The notes beneath the pieces are model-generated. The model did no database searches and had not been told where the DNA came from. It saw nothing but the letters and a program-made list of their open reading frames with translations. This document shows positions 23,193 to 35,100 of a DNA stretch of 64,000 nt, piece by piece; the stretch's first letter is position 1; each line of letters starts with the position of its first letter. Made by a program: the position numbers and the translations under genes. The stretch is from Triticum aestivum (Eukaryota; Streptophyta; Magnoliopsida; Poales; Poaceae). The DNA is taken from NCBI RefSeq assembly GCF_018294505.1, contig NC_057803.1, positions 691,189,694 to 691,253,693 of the forward strand. The letters are read 5' to 3'.

Positions 23193-26100
23193 TTGTTGCT
23201 TTCATATGTTTATTTTGATATGTTCCTAGAGAAAACTATGTTGAAAGATGTTAGTAGCAATGATGCGGATTGGATCCATGATCTGAGGTTTATCCTCATA
23301 GCTGCACAGAAGAATTATGTCCTTGATGCACCGCTAGGTGACAAACCTATTGCAAGAGCAGATGCAGACGTTATGAATGTTTGGCTAGCTCATAATGATG
23401 ACTACTTGATAGTTTAGTGCACCATGCTTAACATCTTAGAATCGGGATTTCAAAGACGTTTTGAATGTCATGGACCATATGAGATGTTCCAGGAATTGAA
23501 GTTAATATTTCAAGCAACTACCCGAGTTGAGAGATAGGAAATCTCCAACAAGTTCTATAGCTAAAAGATGGAGGAGAATCGCTCAACTAGTGATCATGTG
23601 CTCAGATTGTCTGGGTACTACAATCGCTTGAATCAAGTGGGAGTTAATCTTCCAGATAAGATAGTGATTGACATAATTCTCTAGTCACCATCACTAAGTT
23701 ACTAGAACTTCGTGATGAACTGTAGTATGCAAGGGATGATGAAAATGATTCCCGAGCTCTTCGTGATGTTGAAATCGACGAGGTAGAAATGAAGAAAGAG
23801 CATCAAGTGTTGATGATTGACAAGACTACTAGTTTCAAGAAAAGGGCAAAAGGAAAGAAAGGGAAACTTCAAGCAGAATGACAAGCTAGTTGTCACTCCC
23901 GCGAAGAAGCTCCAAGCTGGACCAAAGCCTGAAACTGAGTGCTTACACTGCAAAGGAAATGGTCACGGGAAGCGTAAATGCCCTAAATATTTGGTGGATA
24001 AGAAGGATGGCAAAGTGAACAAGGGTATATTTGATATGCAGGTTATTGATGTGTGCCTTACTAGTGTTTATAGTAGCCCCTGAGTATTTGATACTTGTTC
24101 AGTTGCTAAGATTAGTAACTCGAAACACGAGTTATATAAACAGAAACTAGTTGAAGGGGAAGTGACGATGAGTGTTGGAAGTGGTTCCAAGATTGATACG
24201 ATCATCATCGCACACTCCCTATACTTTCGGGATTAGTGTTAAACCTAAATAAATGTTATTTGGTGTTTGCGTTGAGCATGAATATGATTTGATCATGTTT
24301 ATTGCAAAACGGTTATTCATTTAAGTTAGAGAATAATTGTTGTTCTGTTTACATGAATAAAACCTTATATGGTTACACAACCAATGAAAATGGTTCGTTG
24401 GATCTCGATCATAGTGATACACATATTCATAATATTGAAGCCAAAAGATGCAAATTAATGATGATAGTGCAACTTTTTTGTGGCACTGCCGTTTAGGTCA
24501 TATTGGTGTAAAGCGCATGAAGAAACTCCATGCTGATGGACTTTTTGAATCACTTGATTATGAATCACTTGATGCTTGCGAACCATGCCTCATGGGAAAG
24601 ATGACTAAGACTCCGTTCTCCGGAACAATGGAGCGAGCAATTGACTTATTGGAAATAATACATACTGATGTATGCAGTCTGATGAGTGTTAAGGCTCACG
24701 GAGAGTATCGTTATTTTCTGACCTTCACAGATGATTTGAGCAGATATGGGTATATCTACTTGATGAAACATAAGTCTGAAACATTTGAAAAGTTCAAAGA
24801 ATTTCAGAGTGAAGTGGAGAATCATCGTAACAAGAAAATAAAGTTTCTACAATCTGATCGTGGAGAAGAATATTTGAGTTACGAGTTTGGCCTTCATATA
24901 AAACAATGTGGAATAGTTTCACAGCTCACGCCACATGGAACACCATAGCGTTATGGTGTGTCCGAACGTCATAACCGTACTTTATTGGATATAGTGCAAT
25001 CTATGATGTTTCTTACCGATTTACCACTATCGTTTTGGGGTCATGCATTAAAGACAACTGCATTCACGTTAAAAAGGGGCACCATCCAAGTCCGTTGAGA
25101 CGAGACAATATGAAGTGTGGTTTGGCAAGAAACCAAAGTTGTCTTTTCTTAAAGTTTGGGGTTGCGATGCTTATGTGAAAAAGTTTCATCCTGATAAGCT
25201 GAAACCCAAATCGGAGAAATGTGTCTTCATAGGATACCAAAAGGAGAAAGTTGGGTACACCTTCTATCACAGATCTGAAGGCAAGACATTCGTTGCTAAG
25301 AATGGATCCTTTCTAGAGAAGGAGTTTCTCTCGAAAGAAGTGAGTGGGAGGAAAGTAGAACTTGATAAGGTAATTGTACCTTCTCCCTTATTGGAAAGTA
25401 GTTCATCACAGAAATCTGTTCCTGTGACTACTACACCAATTAGTGAGGAAGCTAATGATGATGATCATGTAACTTTAGATCAAGTTACTACCGAATCTCG
25501 TAGGTAAACCAGAGTGAGATCCGCACCAGAGTGGTACGGTACTCTTGTTCTGGAGGTCATGTTACTTGACCATGACAAACCTACGAACTATGAGGAAGCA
25601 ATGATGAGCCCAGATTCCGCGAAATGGTTTGAGGCCATGAAATCTGAGATGGGATCCATGTATGAGAACAAAGTATGGACTTTGGTTCACTTGCCCGATG
25701 ATCGGCAAGCCATAGAAAATAAATGGATCTTCAAGAGGAAGACAGACGTTGATAGTAGTGTTACTATCTACAAAGCTAGAATTGTCACAAAAGGTTTTCG
25801 ACAAGTTCAAGGTGTTGACTACAATGAGAGTTTCTCACTCGTATCTATGCTTAAGTCTGTCCGAATCATGTTAGCAATTGCCGCATTTTATGAAATCTGG
25901 CAAATGGATAAACAAAAATGCATTCCTTAATGGATTTATTAAAGAAGAGTTGTATATGATGCAACCAGAAGGTTTTGTCAATCCTAAAGGTGCTAACAAA
26001 ATATGCAAGCTCTAGCGATCTATCTATGGACTGGTGCAAGCATCTCGGAGTTGGAATATACGCTTTGATAAGTTGATCAAAGAATATAGTTTTATACAAA

Positions 26101-26880
26101 CTTGCAGTGAAGCCTGTATTTACAAGAAAGTGAGTGGGAGCACTACAACATTTCTGATAAGTATATGTGAATGACATATTGTTGATTGGAAATAATGTAG
26201 AATTATTCTGCAAAGCATAAAGGAGTGTTTGAAAGGAGTTTCTCAAAGAAAGACCTCGGTGAAGCTACTTACATATTGAGCATCAAGATCTATAGAGATA
26301 GACCAAAACGCTTGATAAGTTTTTTCAATGAGTACATACCTTGACAAGATTTTGAAGTAGTTCAAAATGGAACAGTTAAAGAAAGAGTTCTTACATGTAT
26401 TACAAAGGTGTGAAATTGAGTAAGACTCAAAGCCCGACCACGACAGAAGATAGAAAGAGAATGAAAGTCATTCCCTATGCCTCAGCCATAGGTTCTATAA
26501 AGTATGTCATGCTGTGTACCAGATCTATTGTATACCCTGCACTGATTTTAGGGAGTACAATAGTGATCTAGGAGTAGATCACTCGACAGCGGTCAAAATT
26601 ATCCTTAAAGGAATAAGGATATGTTTCTCAATTATGAAGGTGAAAAAAAGGTTCATCGTAAAGGGTTACGTCGATGCAAGTTTTGACACTAATCTAGATG
26701 ACTCTAAGTCTCGGTCTAGATACATATTGAAAGTGGGAGCAATTAGCTAGAGTAGCTCCGTGGAGAGCATTGTAGACATAGAAATTTGCAAAATACTTAC
26801 GGATCTGAATGTGACAGACCCGTTGACTAAAATTATCTCACAAGCAAAACATGATCACACCTTAGTACTCTTTGGGTGTT
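23193..26880 (+). pseudogene. Copia-2 gag-pol, heavily broken
   Basis: Gag text is seen at 23226-23417 (DWIHDLRFILIAAQKNYVL) and a CCHC knuckle at about 23940-23980 (CLHCKGNGHGKRKC). The protease active site near 24090 reads DTC where DTG is expected, and a TGA precedes it at 24081. Integrase lies at about 24475-25110 (HCRLGHIGVKRM, IIHTDVC, SDRGEEY), interrupted by a stop at 24946. Its C-terminal part is at 25115-25507. The reverse transcriptase N-half is at 25514-25930 (ENKWIFKRK, VQGVDYNESF). After 25930 stops occur every few codons and the YVDD box is not recognisable. No functional protein can be made. Confidence 0.88.
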
Positions 26881-27030
26881 AATCACATAGCGATGTGAAC
26901 TAGATTATTGACTCTAGTAAACCTTTTGTGTATTGGTCACATGACGATGTGAACTATGGGTGCTAATCACACGGTGATGTGAATTATTGGTGTTAAATCA
27001 CATGGCGATGTGAACTAGATTATTGACTCT
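26879..27030 (+). repeat. Degenerate tandem repeats before the copia-2 purine tract
   Basis: Units built on AATCACATGGCGATGTGAACT recur about four times, and TAGATTATTGACTCTAGT occurs twice. Such repeats just before the purine tract are usual in Angela/BARE-type elements. Confidence 0.8.
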
Positions 27031-27046
27031 AGTGCAAGTGGGAGAC
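27031..27046 (+). other. Polypurine tract of copia-2
   Basis: AGTGCAAGTGGGAGAC lies directly before the 3' LTR, in the position that primes plus-strand cDNA. Confidence 0.85.
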
Positions 27047-28291
27047 TGGAAATATGCCCTAGAGGCAATAATAAAGTTATTATTTATTTCCTTATTTCAT
27101 GATAAATGTTTATTATTCCTGCTAGAATTGTATTAACCGGAAACATAATACATGTGTGAATATATAGACAAACAGAGTGTCACTAGTATGCCTCTACTGG
27201 ACTAGCTCGTTGATCAAAGATGGTTATGTTTCCTAGCCGTAGACATGGGTTGTGATTTAATTAACGGGATCACATCATTAGGAGAATCATGTGATTGACA
27301 TGACCCATTCCGTTAGCTTAGCACCCGATCGTTTAGTATGTTGCTATTGCTTTCTTCATGACTTATACATGTTCCTATGACTATGAGATTATGCAACTCC
27401 CGTTTACCGGAGGAACACTTTGTGTGCTACCAAACGTCACAACGTAACTGGGTGATTATAAAGGTGCTCTACAGGTGTCTCCGAAGGTACTTGTTGGGTT
27501 GGCGTATTTCGAGATTAGGATTTGTCACTCCGATTGTCGGAGAGGTATCTCTGGGCCCTCTCGGTAATGCACACCACTTAAAGCCTTGCAAGCATTGCAA
27601 CTAATGAGTTAGTTGCGGGATGATGTATTATGGAATGAGTAAAGAGACTTGCCGGTAACGAGATTGAACTAGGTATTGAGACAAAGGCAACAACGTATGT
27701 TGTTATGCGGTTTGACCGATAAAGATCTTCGTAGAATATGTGGGAGCCAATATGGGCATCCAGGTCCCGCTGTTGGTTATTGACCAGAAACGTGTCTCGG
27801 TCATATCTACATAGTTCTCGAACCCGTAGGGTCCGCAGGCTTAATGTTTCGTTGACGATATAGTATTATATGAGTTATATATGTTGGTAACCGAATGTTG
27901 TTCGGAGTCCCGGATGAGATCATGGACATGACGAGGAACTCCGGAATGGTCCGGAGATAAAGTTTGATATATGGGATAATAGTGTTTGATCTCCGGAAGG
28001 GTTCCGGAATTCACCGGAAGGGGTTCCGGATGTTTCCAGAAATGTTTGGGGTACGAGAACACGTTATTTGGGCCAAAGGGGAAAGCCCACAAGGTTTTTG
28101 GAAAGCGCAAAAGGAAGGTTTGCGGAGTCCTGGGCTAGACGCCAGCGTACGACTACATTAGCCGCGTTGATAAACGCTTCCGCTTAGCGATCTTCAAGGG
28201 TATGAAGATACACTCCCCCTCTCATTGCTATACATCACCATGATCTTGCGTGTGCGTAGGATTTTTTTTGAAATTACTACGTTACCCAACA
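27047..28291 (+). repeat. 3' LTR of copia-2 (1,245 bp), internally deleted
   Basis: It begins TGGAAATATGCCC, lacking AAG of the 5' copy, and ends GTTACCCAACA. Relative to the 5' LTR it lacks about 425 bp near 28135 (palindrome and TATA region) and about 34 bp near 27680. It has gained about 21 bp around 28005 (a repeated CCGGAAGGGGTTCCGG). Confidence 0.95.
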
Positions 28292-30638
28292 AAGTTCTTG
28301 TAGGAGACTGGCATAGTAGCCCAGTATTCAATGCCGGGCGAGCCTCAGCAAAATGGAGTAGCTGAAAGGCGCAACCATACACTTATGGATATGGTGGGCA
28401 GCATGATGAGTTACTCCACCTTGCCATTGGAATTATGGATGGAGGCGCTTAAAACTGCCATTCAAATTCTCAACAGAGTACCAAGCAAGTTGGTGCCTAA
28501 AACACCGTACAAGCTATGGTCAGGAAGAGTGCCCTCCCTACAACACTTCATGGTGTGGGGGTGCCCTGCTGAGGCCAAAATTTTTAATCCAAACATTGCA
28601 AAGTTAGATCCCAAAACAGTGAGTTTCCACTTCATTGGCTATCCAGACAAATCAAAGGGTTTTCGTTTCTACTGCCCAGACAGATATACAAAGTTTGTAG
28701 AAACAAGACATGCAATCTTCTTAGAGGAAGAAATTACGAGGGGGAGCTTGGTAGCTCGGAGAATTGATCTTGAGGAGAAGAGGGTGCATGAACCTAATCC
28801 GATGATTCAGGAGCCATTTTTCTCAATACCAGTTGCAACTCCAACCATGACAACTATGGGGGTAGACCCAGAACCTGCTCGTCAGGAGCCGACTGAACCC
28901 GTTGTTGAGCATGAAAGGGAGGTGCAGCAGCAAATTTTAGAAGAAGTGCCAGAAGTTGAGGCACACAATGTGCCAGAAACTGAGGCCCTTAGAAGGTCTA
29001 CAAGACACAGAAAGTCTACTATTTCTACTGATTATAAATTTATAACACAGAAATAGTTCATACAGAAAAAGATCCCACCTCATATGAAGAAGCCATGAGA
29101 AGCTCTGATTCATCAAAGTGGATGAAGGCAATGGAAGATGAGATGAAATCGATGAGTTCGAAATATGTTTGGGACTTAGAGGAAATTCCTAAAGGAGCCA
29201 AAACAATAGGCTGCAATTGGGTCTACAAAATTAAGTATGACTCTAAAGGGAATGTAGAAAAGTATAAAGCACGACTCATGGCAAAAGGATTTACACAAAA
29301 AGAAGGGATAGATTACAATGAGACATTTTCTCCAGTCTCATGTAAGGATTCCTTCAGAATCATAATGGCATTAGTTGCTCATTTTGATTTAGAGTTACAT
29401 CAAATGGATGTAAAGATGACATTTCTCAATGGAGATTTAAAGAAAAATGTCTACATGAAACAACCCAAGGGTTTTATCATGGAAGGCAAGGAAAATATGG
29501 GATGCCACCTGAAGAAATCCATTTATGGATTAAAGCAAGCCTCTAGACAGTAGTATTTAAAGTTTAATCAAACGATTAAAAGTTTTGGATTTAAAGATAA
29601 TATTGAGGATAACTGCATTTATGCAAAGTTTAAAAATGGGAAATATATTTTCCAAACTTGTATGTGGATGATATCCTTCTTGCTAGCAGTAATGTTAGTC
29701 TACGACAAGAAACAAAGATGTTCTTATCCTCAAATTTTGACATAACAGATCTTGGTGAAGCATCATATGTTTTGGGCATAGAAATTCACCGAGATAGGAA
29801 GAATGGAGTCTTAGGACTATCACACAAAGCATATTTAGAAAAGGTTCTTAGAAAGTATAATATGCATGCGAGTAAAGCCACACCTGCTCCTATAGTCAAG
29901 GGCGATAGTTTTGGGAAATTCCAATGTCCCAAGAACCAGTACGAGATCGATCAAATGAAAGCAGTACCATATGCTTCGGCTGTTGGCAGCTTACAGTATG
30001 CATAAGTGTGCACTCGCCCTGACTTAGCTTTTATCACCGGGGTACTCGGTAGATATCAAGGGAATCCAGGCATAAAGCACTGGAAGATGGTAAAGAAAGC
30101 ATTGCGTTATGCACAAGGCACGAAGGACTACATGCTAATATACAGGAGAAGTGATTCCCTAGAGATAAAAAGGTATTCAAACGCAGATTTTGCGGGGGAC
30201 AGAGATGATAGAAAATTCACGTCAGGATACGTATTCACCCTCGCCGGGGGAGCTATTTCTTCGAAAAGGTCCAAGCAGTCGATAGTTGCATCATCCATGA
30301 TGTATGCAAAATTTACAGCATGCTTCGAGGCCACGGGGTAGGCGATATGGCTAAAGAAATTTGTACCCGACTTGAAAGTGATAGATTGTATTCACAAACC
30401 ACTAAAGATGTATTGTGACAACGAACCCACAGTATTTTACGCTCACAACAAGTCGAGTAATGCGGCCAAAACAATAGAAATAAGGTATTATGTTGTGAAA
30501 GATAAAATCCAGGATCAAACTATAAGTCTCAAGCATATAAGGACAAAAGATATGCTTGCGGATCCGCTAACGAAAGGCTTACCACCCAATGTGTTCATGA
30601 AACACTTAGTCGGCATGGGTTTAAGGGAAAGCCTATGA
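28292..30638 (+). pseudogene. Copia-1 integrase C-half, reverse transcriptase and RNase H
   Basis: This continues the frame of 19227-20264. After a TAG at 28301-28303 comes the integrase catalytic Glu context ([11 protein letters not shown]) and the C-terminal GKISF-like region. A frameshift near 29050 leads to reverse transcriptase (GCNWVYKIKYD, GIDYNETFSPV, HQMDVKMTFLNG), with a TAG at 29551 and a shift near 29645. The catalytic YVDD box is intact at about 29661. RNase H follows (NADFAGD, CDNEPTV), with a TAA at 30003 and a TAG at 30339. Reverse transcriptase copies the RNA into DNA and RNase H removes the template. Several stops fit C-to-T decay of CAA/CAG codons. Confidence 0.88.
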
Positions 30639-30812
30639 TTCCTGGATCATGAGAGGCCCAAAAGGAACAGAATTTGTTTCTAAACAAAACGTATGTTGTA
30701 GCTATATGATTCTATTGGCAATTAAGCTGAGACGATGAAACATGCTCTATGTACCAATATGTGATGAAACAAATAAACTTGAAAGTATAAGGTTAAAAGT
30801 AAAAGTTGAGAT

Positions 30813-31061
30813 CAAGGAGGAGAATGTTAGGTTGATCTCTCCCGTGTGGGCCTAAGGGCCCACCGGACCCTGAGCCGCGCCTTGATCGGGGGCGCCCAAC
30901 CACAGTATGGTTGACAGGCCCCTGTCACGCAGTGCTACATAAAGAGGTGGGGGACGGCTGCATACAATACGAGGTTCACCGCGTTTCCAGGCTCCCCACC
31001 GAAACACTCGGCCCGATCTAGGTCTTGCACTGACAGTGACGGGAAGCTCTGCTGCCGCCAC
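30813..31061 (+). repeat. Copia-1 polypurine tract and left part of its 3' LTR
   Basis: AAGGAGGAGAA precedes TGTTAGGTTGATCTCTCCC at 30825, a TG start in the right place after RNase H. The LTR is cut at 31061 by the 13 kb CACTA and resumes at 44022, sharing the duplicated CAC. Confidence 0.8.
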
Positions 31062-31380
31062 CACTACTAGGAAAAGGCCTACTAATGGCGCACCGGTTTT
31101 GCCTACTAATGGCACATTACCAGTGCACCATTAGTACCATGCCACTAGTATTTTTTGCTAATGGCGCACTACTGGTGCGCCATTAGTATCTGGTATACTA
31201 ATGGGGCACCAAGCAGTGCGCCATTCGTATGTAACACCATGCGCCTTTAGTGTGCCTCCCGGGGGGCCATACGTAAGCATGTGCTTTGTCACACTAATGG
31301 TGCATTCTGTGTTGATGCGCCATTAGTATCCTTTGGCATACTAATGGCGCACCTGGTGGTGATGCGCCATTAGTATGAAT
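31062..31380. repeat. Left terminus and subterminal repeats of the large CACTA
   Basis: TACTAATGGCGCACC and its complement GGTGCGCCATTAGTA alternate about ten times. In CACTA elements such motifs are the binding sites of the TNP1/TnpA-type protein. Confidence 0.88.
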
Positions 31381-31619
31381 ATTTGTTTTTTTTTACTTTT
31401 CTGATTTTTTGCATAGGTTACAAAATATATTATTGGACAGAATATAGACAGCAGCACACAGCAACATCAGATTCATCGAATACAATAGAAGATTAGTCTC
31501 CGAATACAATTCATCATATTAGTCTCTGAATTCAAAAGACCGAACAAAGATAAAACATTACAAGTCTCAAGACCGCGAGTATCGAGTTTGTCTTCACATT
31601 ACAAGTCGATATCGATCAT

Positions 31620-31874
31620 CTAAACTACCATCACATAGAAGAGAGCTGTGGTCATCACGATGAGCATCATCGCGATCAAACTGGTCTTCATCCGGTTCCT
31701 CCAATGCTCCCTCCTCTCTCCCTCTAGATAGCGGGCGTATCTAGATTCGGCCTCCGCCCTAGTGGTGTACCCTTTGTAACTGTTACCGCTGAAAAGGTGA
31801 ACCTGTCTCCGACACTCCTCCCAGTCGTCGTAGACTCCGGGAACCTTACCCTTGTACACGACATACGACGGCAT
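31620..31874 (-). CDS. Small protein: RNase H1 N-terminal/viroplasmin-like domain plus membrane segment
   Basis: 84 codons from the ATG at 31874, intact. An in-frame extension upstream is hydrophobic and looks intronic, with an AG just before the ATG. Residues 3-52 match the RNase H1 N-terminal hybrid-binding domain: YVVYKGKVPGVYDDWEEC, then SGNSYKGY, then an Ala/Glu-rich helix. In RNase H1 this domain binds RNA/DNA hybrids. Residues 64-84 are hydrophobic (LIAMMLIVMTTALFYVMVV) and would form one membrane-spanning helix at the C-terminus. The RNase H catalytic domain is absent. It lies downstream of the TNP1-type gene on the same strand and may be its last exon or a separate gene. Function in the transposon is unknown. 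Confidence 0.72.
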   Translation of the reverse strand: MPSYVVYKGKVPGVYDDWEECRRQVHLFSGNSYKGYTTRAEAESRYARYLEGERREHWRNRMKTSLIAMMLIVMTTALFYVMVV

Positions 31875-32114
31875 CTCTATGCACAAGCCAAACAACAGAC
31901 AATACGTAAACAATATGTAATTATGCAACAAAAGGATCGGAAGAGAAAAGCAAGACATTAATAGCACGATTCATGGTCCTACTAATAAATAGCATCGATT
32001 ACATCTAAGTTGAACGACTGTCCAAACCAAAGAGACATACGAATTCATTAAAGTTTAATTACAACATGAGCCAATCAATGTTTCAGAACTAGACATCACT
32101 ACTTTCGACTCGAC

Positions 32115-35100
32115 TCATTGGACAGGAGCGTGGATGAAGCCGCCGTATGTCGTGATGGTCATGAAATCACGATCGTTGTCACCCTGCATTTGTAGCGTTC
32201 CATCTATCTCATTGTTGGACGGTTGATATCTGAGGAAGAACTGCCCCGAGGTATGAAGGATATGTCCGCAAACTCCGTCTGGATGCGAAAGAATTCTTGT
32301 CTGAGGTCCGCGTCCTGGATTGCCGACAAGTTCGCGGCCCAATCTTTGAGATTATCTGGTAGCAGAAGGTGATGATGGTCCCTTACGATCGCCCGCATGT
32401 GATGGAGGGTGTAGTAGGCATCCTTCTGACCGCCAGGCGGCTGCTTGACGCAACAGAGCTTCGTATTGTGTGAGAACATGTGCTTGCCGTACTTACGAAC
32501 TGCCCTGGTGAAGGTGCCTCCAGATTTGGCGTAGCCGGGGAGAACATCATCAAGAACTTTCTTGACATTTGTGTAGTCTATCTTGGAGTTACGGTTCGGG
32601 TCGAAATACGTGGCCATGGAATATTTCGGGCTTAAGAGGATGAGTGTGCAATGTGTGTCACTGCACAGAACACGGAATGTTAGAAAAAAAAAGAACGATC
32701 GCAATCTAAGAAATCATATGTTACGGGGCAGTTAAGGGATGACTTACTCGGGAAAGTATGCCGGAAGGAAGTTATCCTTATCTGGGTTTGCCAGAATGAC
32801 GCCTTCGTGGTGTGAACTCGCAACTTGGCGGTCCCCCGCGCTGCTCAAGTGCTTGGCACGCATGTAGAAGGGGTCAACTATCATGATGTCCGGGGTCTTG
32901 TCTCTAATGATCTGCATCTCCATACTCGGCGAAAACAGCCGAACGAAGGTGTAGTGCAGCGGATGAAGGTTAAACATAGCAAAGATGTCATCAAACCGCA
33001 GGACGATCGTACCCCCGATGTCGCCATCCACAAAGCCCTTGCCCTCTGGCACCTTGGCCACGAAAACTGGGTATGCCACATCATTCTCTCTGAGACGCCG
33101 CTTCTCCAAAGAAAGAACATTGTCGTGCAGACTCCGCATAGCACCGGTTGCAGCATTGAGCATATTTGGTGGTAGCATCGCCCTACCCACCACATGCACC
33201 CTCCTCGAGATATCCTTAGGTGAAGGTGGACTGTCCTGAGCACGGATCAAACTCGGTGCTGGCTGGCTCGCACCGGCGCCCTTGTTAGTCTTTCGTTTCC
33301 GTCCCTTCTTCTTGATCTCCTGTAATGGGACCGAGTTCTGCTCACAGACCGCCTTCTTGAGCGTGTTGGGGCTGATAATATTTCAAACCTCAGGTCCTCA
33401 GCTATCTGAGGCTCAGTGAAGGCAGGAGCTGGAGGCGTCTCCTGAGAACTGAACGCCAGACGATGCCTGTTGCAATTGGATTTCTCTGCCGTACCAGCTA
33501 GATTGCAGTCGTCTTGGTTGGGTTCTTGAGAAAGAGGCCCGCAGAACTCGTCAGCGTACCCATGTTCGGCAAAGTACTTATCGACTTTGGTAAATGTGCA
33601 GTCGTCGTTGTCGTCATCGTCCGGATCCTGTGCCATAGGGCTGTTCGGATCCTGTGTCATAGGGATGTCCGGCATAGGGATGTTCGGCAGGTCCGGTAGC
33701 GTTGCCGTGTTCTTGCCATGGCTTGGCGCCGGCACGACTGGCGGTCTTGTCTGTGGGGTGGTGTCCCCCGCCCTCAAACGAATCTGGCTCTTCGGCCAAA
33801 GCAGGGGCCTGTTTACGTAGGCGCTGAGGGTCATCTCATCTTCTTTGTCGGCCCCAGCAGGTCGAATCGGAGGTAACAGCTCGTCGCAGCCTGGCAGCAC
33901 CCGAACCACTTCAACCCTATACACTGTGGGTGGCATCGGATTACCGTGGAACATGGGGTTGCCTGGTTGAATGATTCTGCCCTTGGTGACATCGACCAAC
34001 TCGGCGCCCACGAAGTGCAGAAGAGTGCAAGGAACGTCGGCGGCGTCCTGCGAAAACATGTACAGGGCGTCAGGGATGCCCAGTCAAAGGCAAGGAGATG
34101 AAGTCATCAGCCGAGAGGCTTAGTTACCGTGATGCCGTCGAGCTCGGCTAATGTCGAGGCACCGCCAACGGCGGGCGTGCAACTGACGGAGGGGGCGCTT
34201 GCTGGCGAGGTGCCGGCCGGCGTACACCCGGGTGCATTAAGCTCCAATGCCCGTGCTGGCGCCGGAGACACGAATACCGCCTCCGCCGGAGACACCAATG
34301 GCGCCGCCGCCGGAGACACCAATGGCACCGCCGGAGACACCAATGGCGCCGCCTGCGCGCTGTGCGAGTTGCTGGCCGTGAAGCTAGGAACCGGGGGAAG
34401 CCTCTGTTGGCCGCCCGCAATCCACGTCGTCAGCCCATGAATCAACGTAGGCACTATGGCGTTGAGCTTCGTTCCCAGTTGTTGTTCCACTTTCTCTTGG
34501 ACAAGCTCCGGAATCCGCGCCACTTGTGCCTTGAGTGCTTCAACCTCATGCGTCTGGCTTTCCGAGCTGGTCTTTTTCTCCTTCCGCACACCAGCGGTAT
34601 AGTATGACCGCCATTTTGTGGACAAGCCTTTGCCGGCCACACGACCAGCTGACGTCGGCTTAGTGAGCTTATCCTTGTTTTTCATTATGTTCAATGCCCT
34701 ATTTAAAGGGGTGTCGAAAGGGGAGCTCTGAGACGACCCCGCGCTACTGCTTTCAGTGTCCTGTGAAAGGAACATGAACCATTTAGAAATATTGGGGATT
34801 AATTAGAGTGCAACCATATGGAGCTAATTACGCGGGGGTGTATTCCTTACCAGAACAAGCTCAAGCGCCCTGGTCTTCGGATCCGTGGTAAGCTCCTTTG
34901 TTATCGGGTCCTCCTTGTACCGGCCCTGACAAAGTTCTTGGTCTGCTTGTCACCGCTGTATTTCTCGAAGCGGGGCGGTAGGCCTTGCTCGGCACGCTCC
35001 GCGTCCTCCTTGTCCCATATAGGCTCCGCCACTCTGTAACCGCCGGGACCGAGTTTGTGTTCCCCTAAGTTCAGCTCCCGCATTTCTTTCCCCCACTGAC

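Larger units (their letters stand above)
20265..28291 (+). mobile_element. Copia-2: Angela/BARE-type copia retrotransposon, 5-bp target site AAGTT
   Basis: It has two LTRs (20265-21956 and 27047-28291), a primer binding site right after the first and a purine tract right before the second. The target duplication AAGTT is exact (20260-20264 and 28292-28296). LTR borders are TG...CA. The interior holds degraded gag, protease, integrase and reverse transcriptase remnants, so it is dead. LTR text such as GGAAATATGCCCTAGAGGCA is shared by the Angela/WIS/BARE/Maximus group; which family exactly is uncertain. Confidence 0.95.

Noticed and set aside
27377..27604. Small frame in the copia-2 3' LTR, with a near copy at 63116-63337
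   Set aside because: It recurs only because the LTR recurs; no start context or motif supports translation.
33614..33820. Repetitive plus-strand frames (GSCAIGLFGSC type)
   Set aside because: Antisense of the Asp/Pro-rich repeats in the TNP1-type gene.
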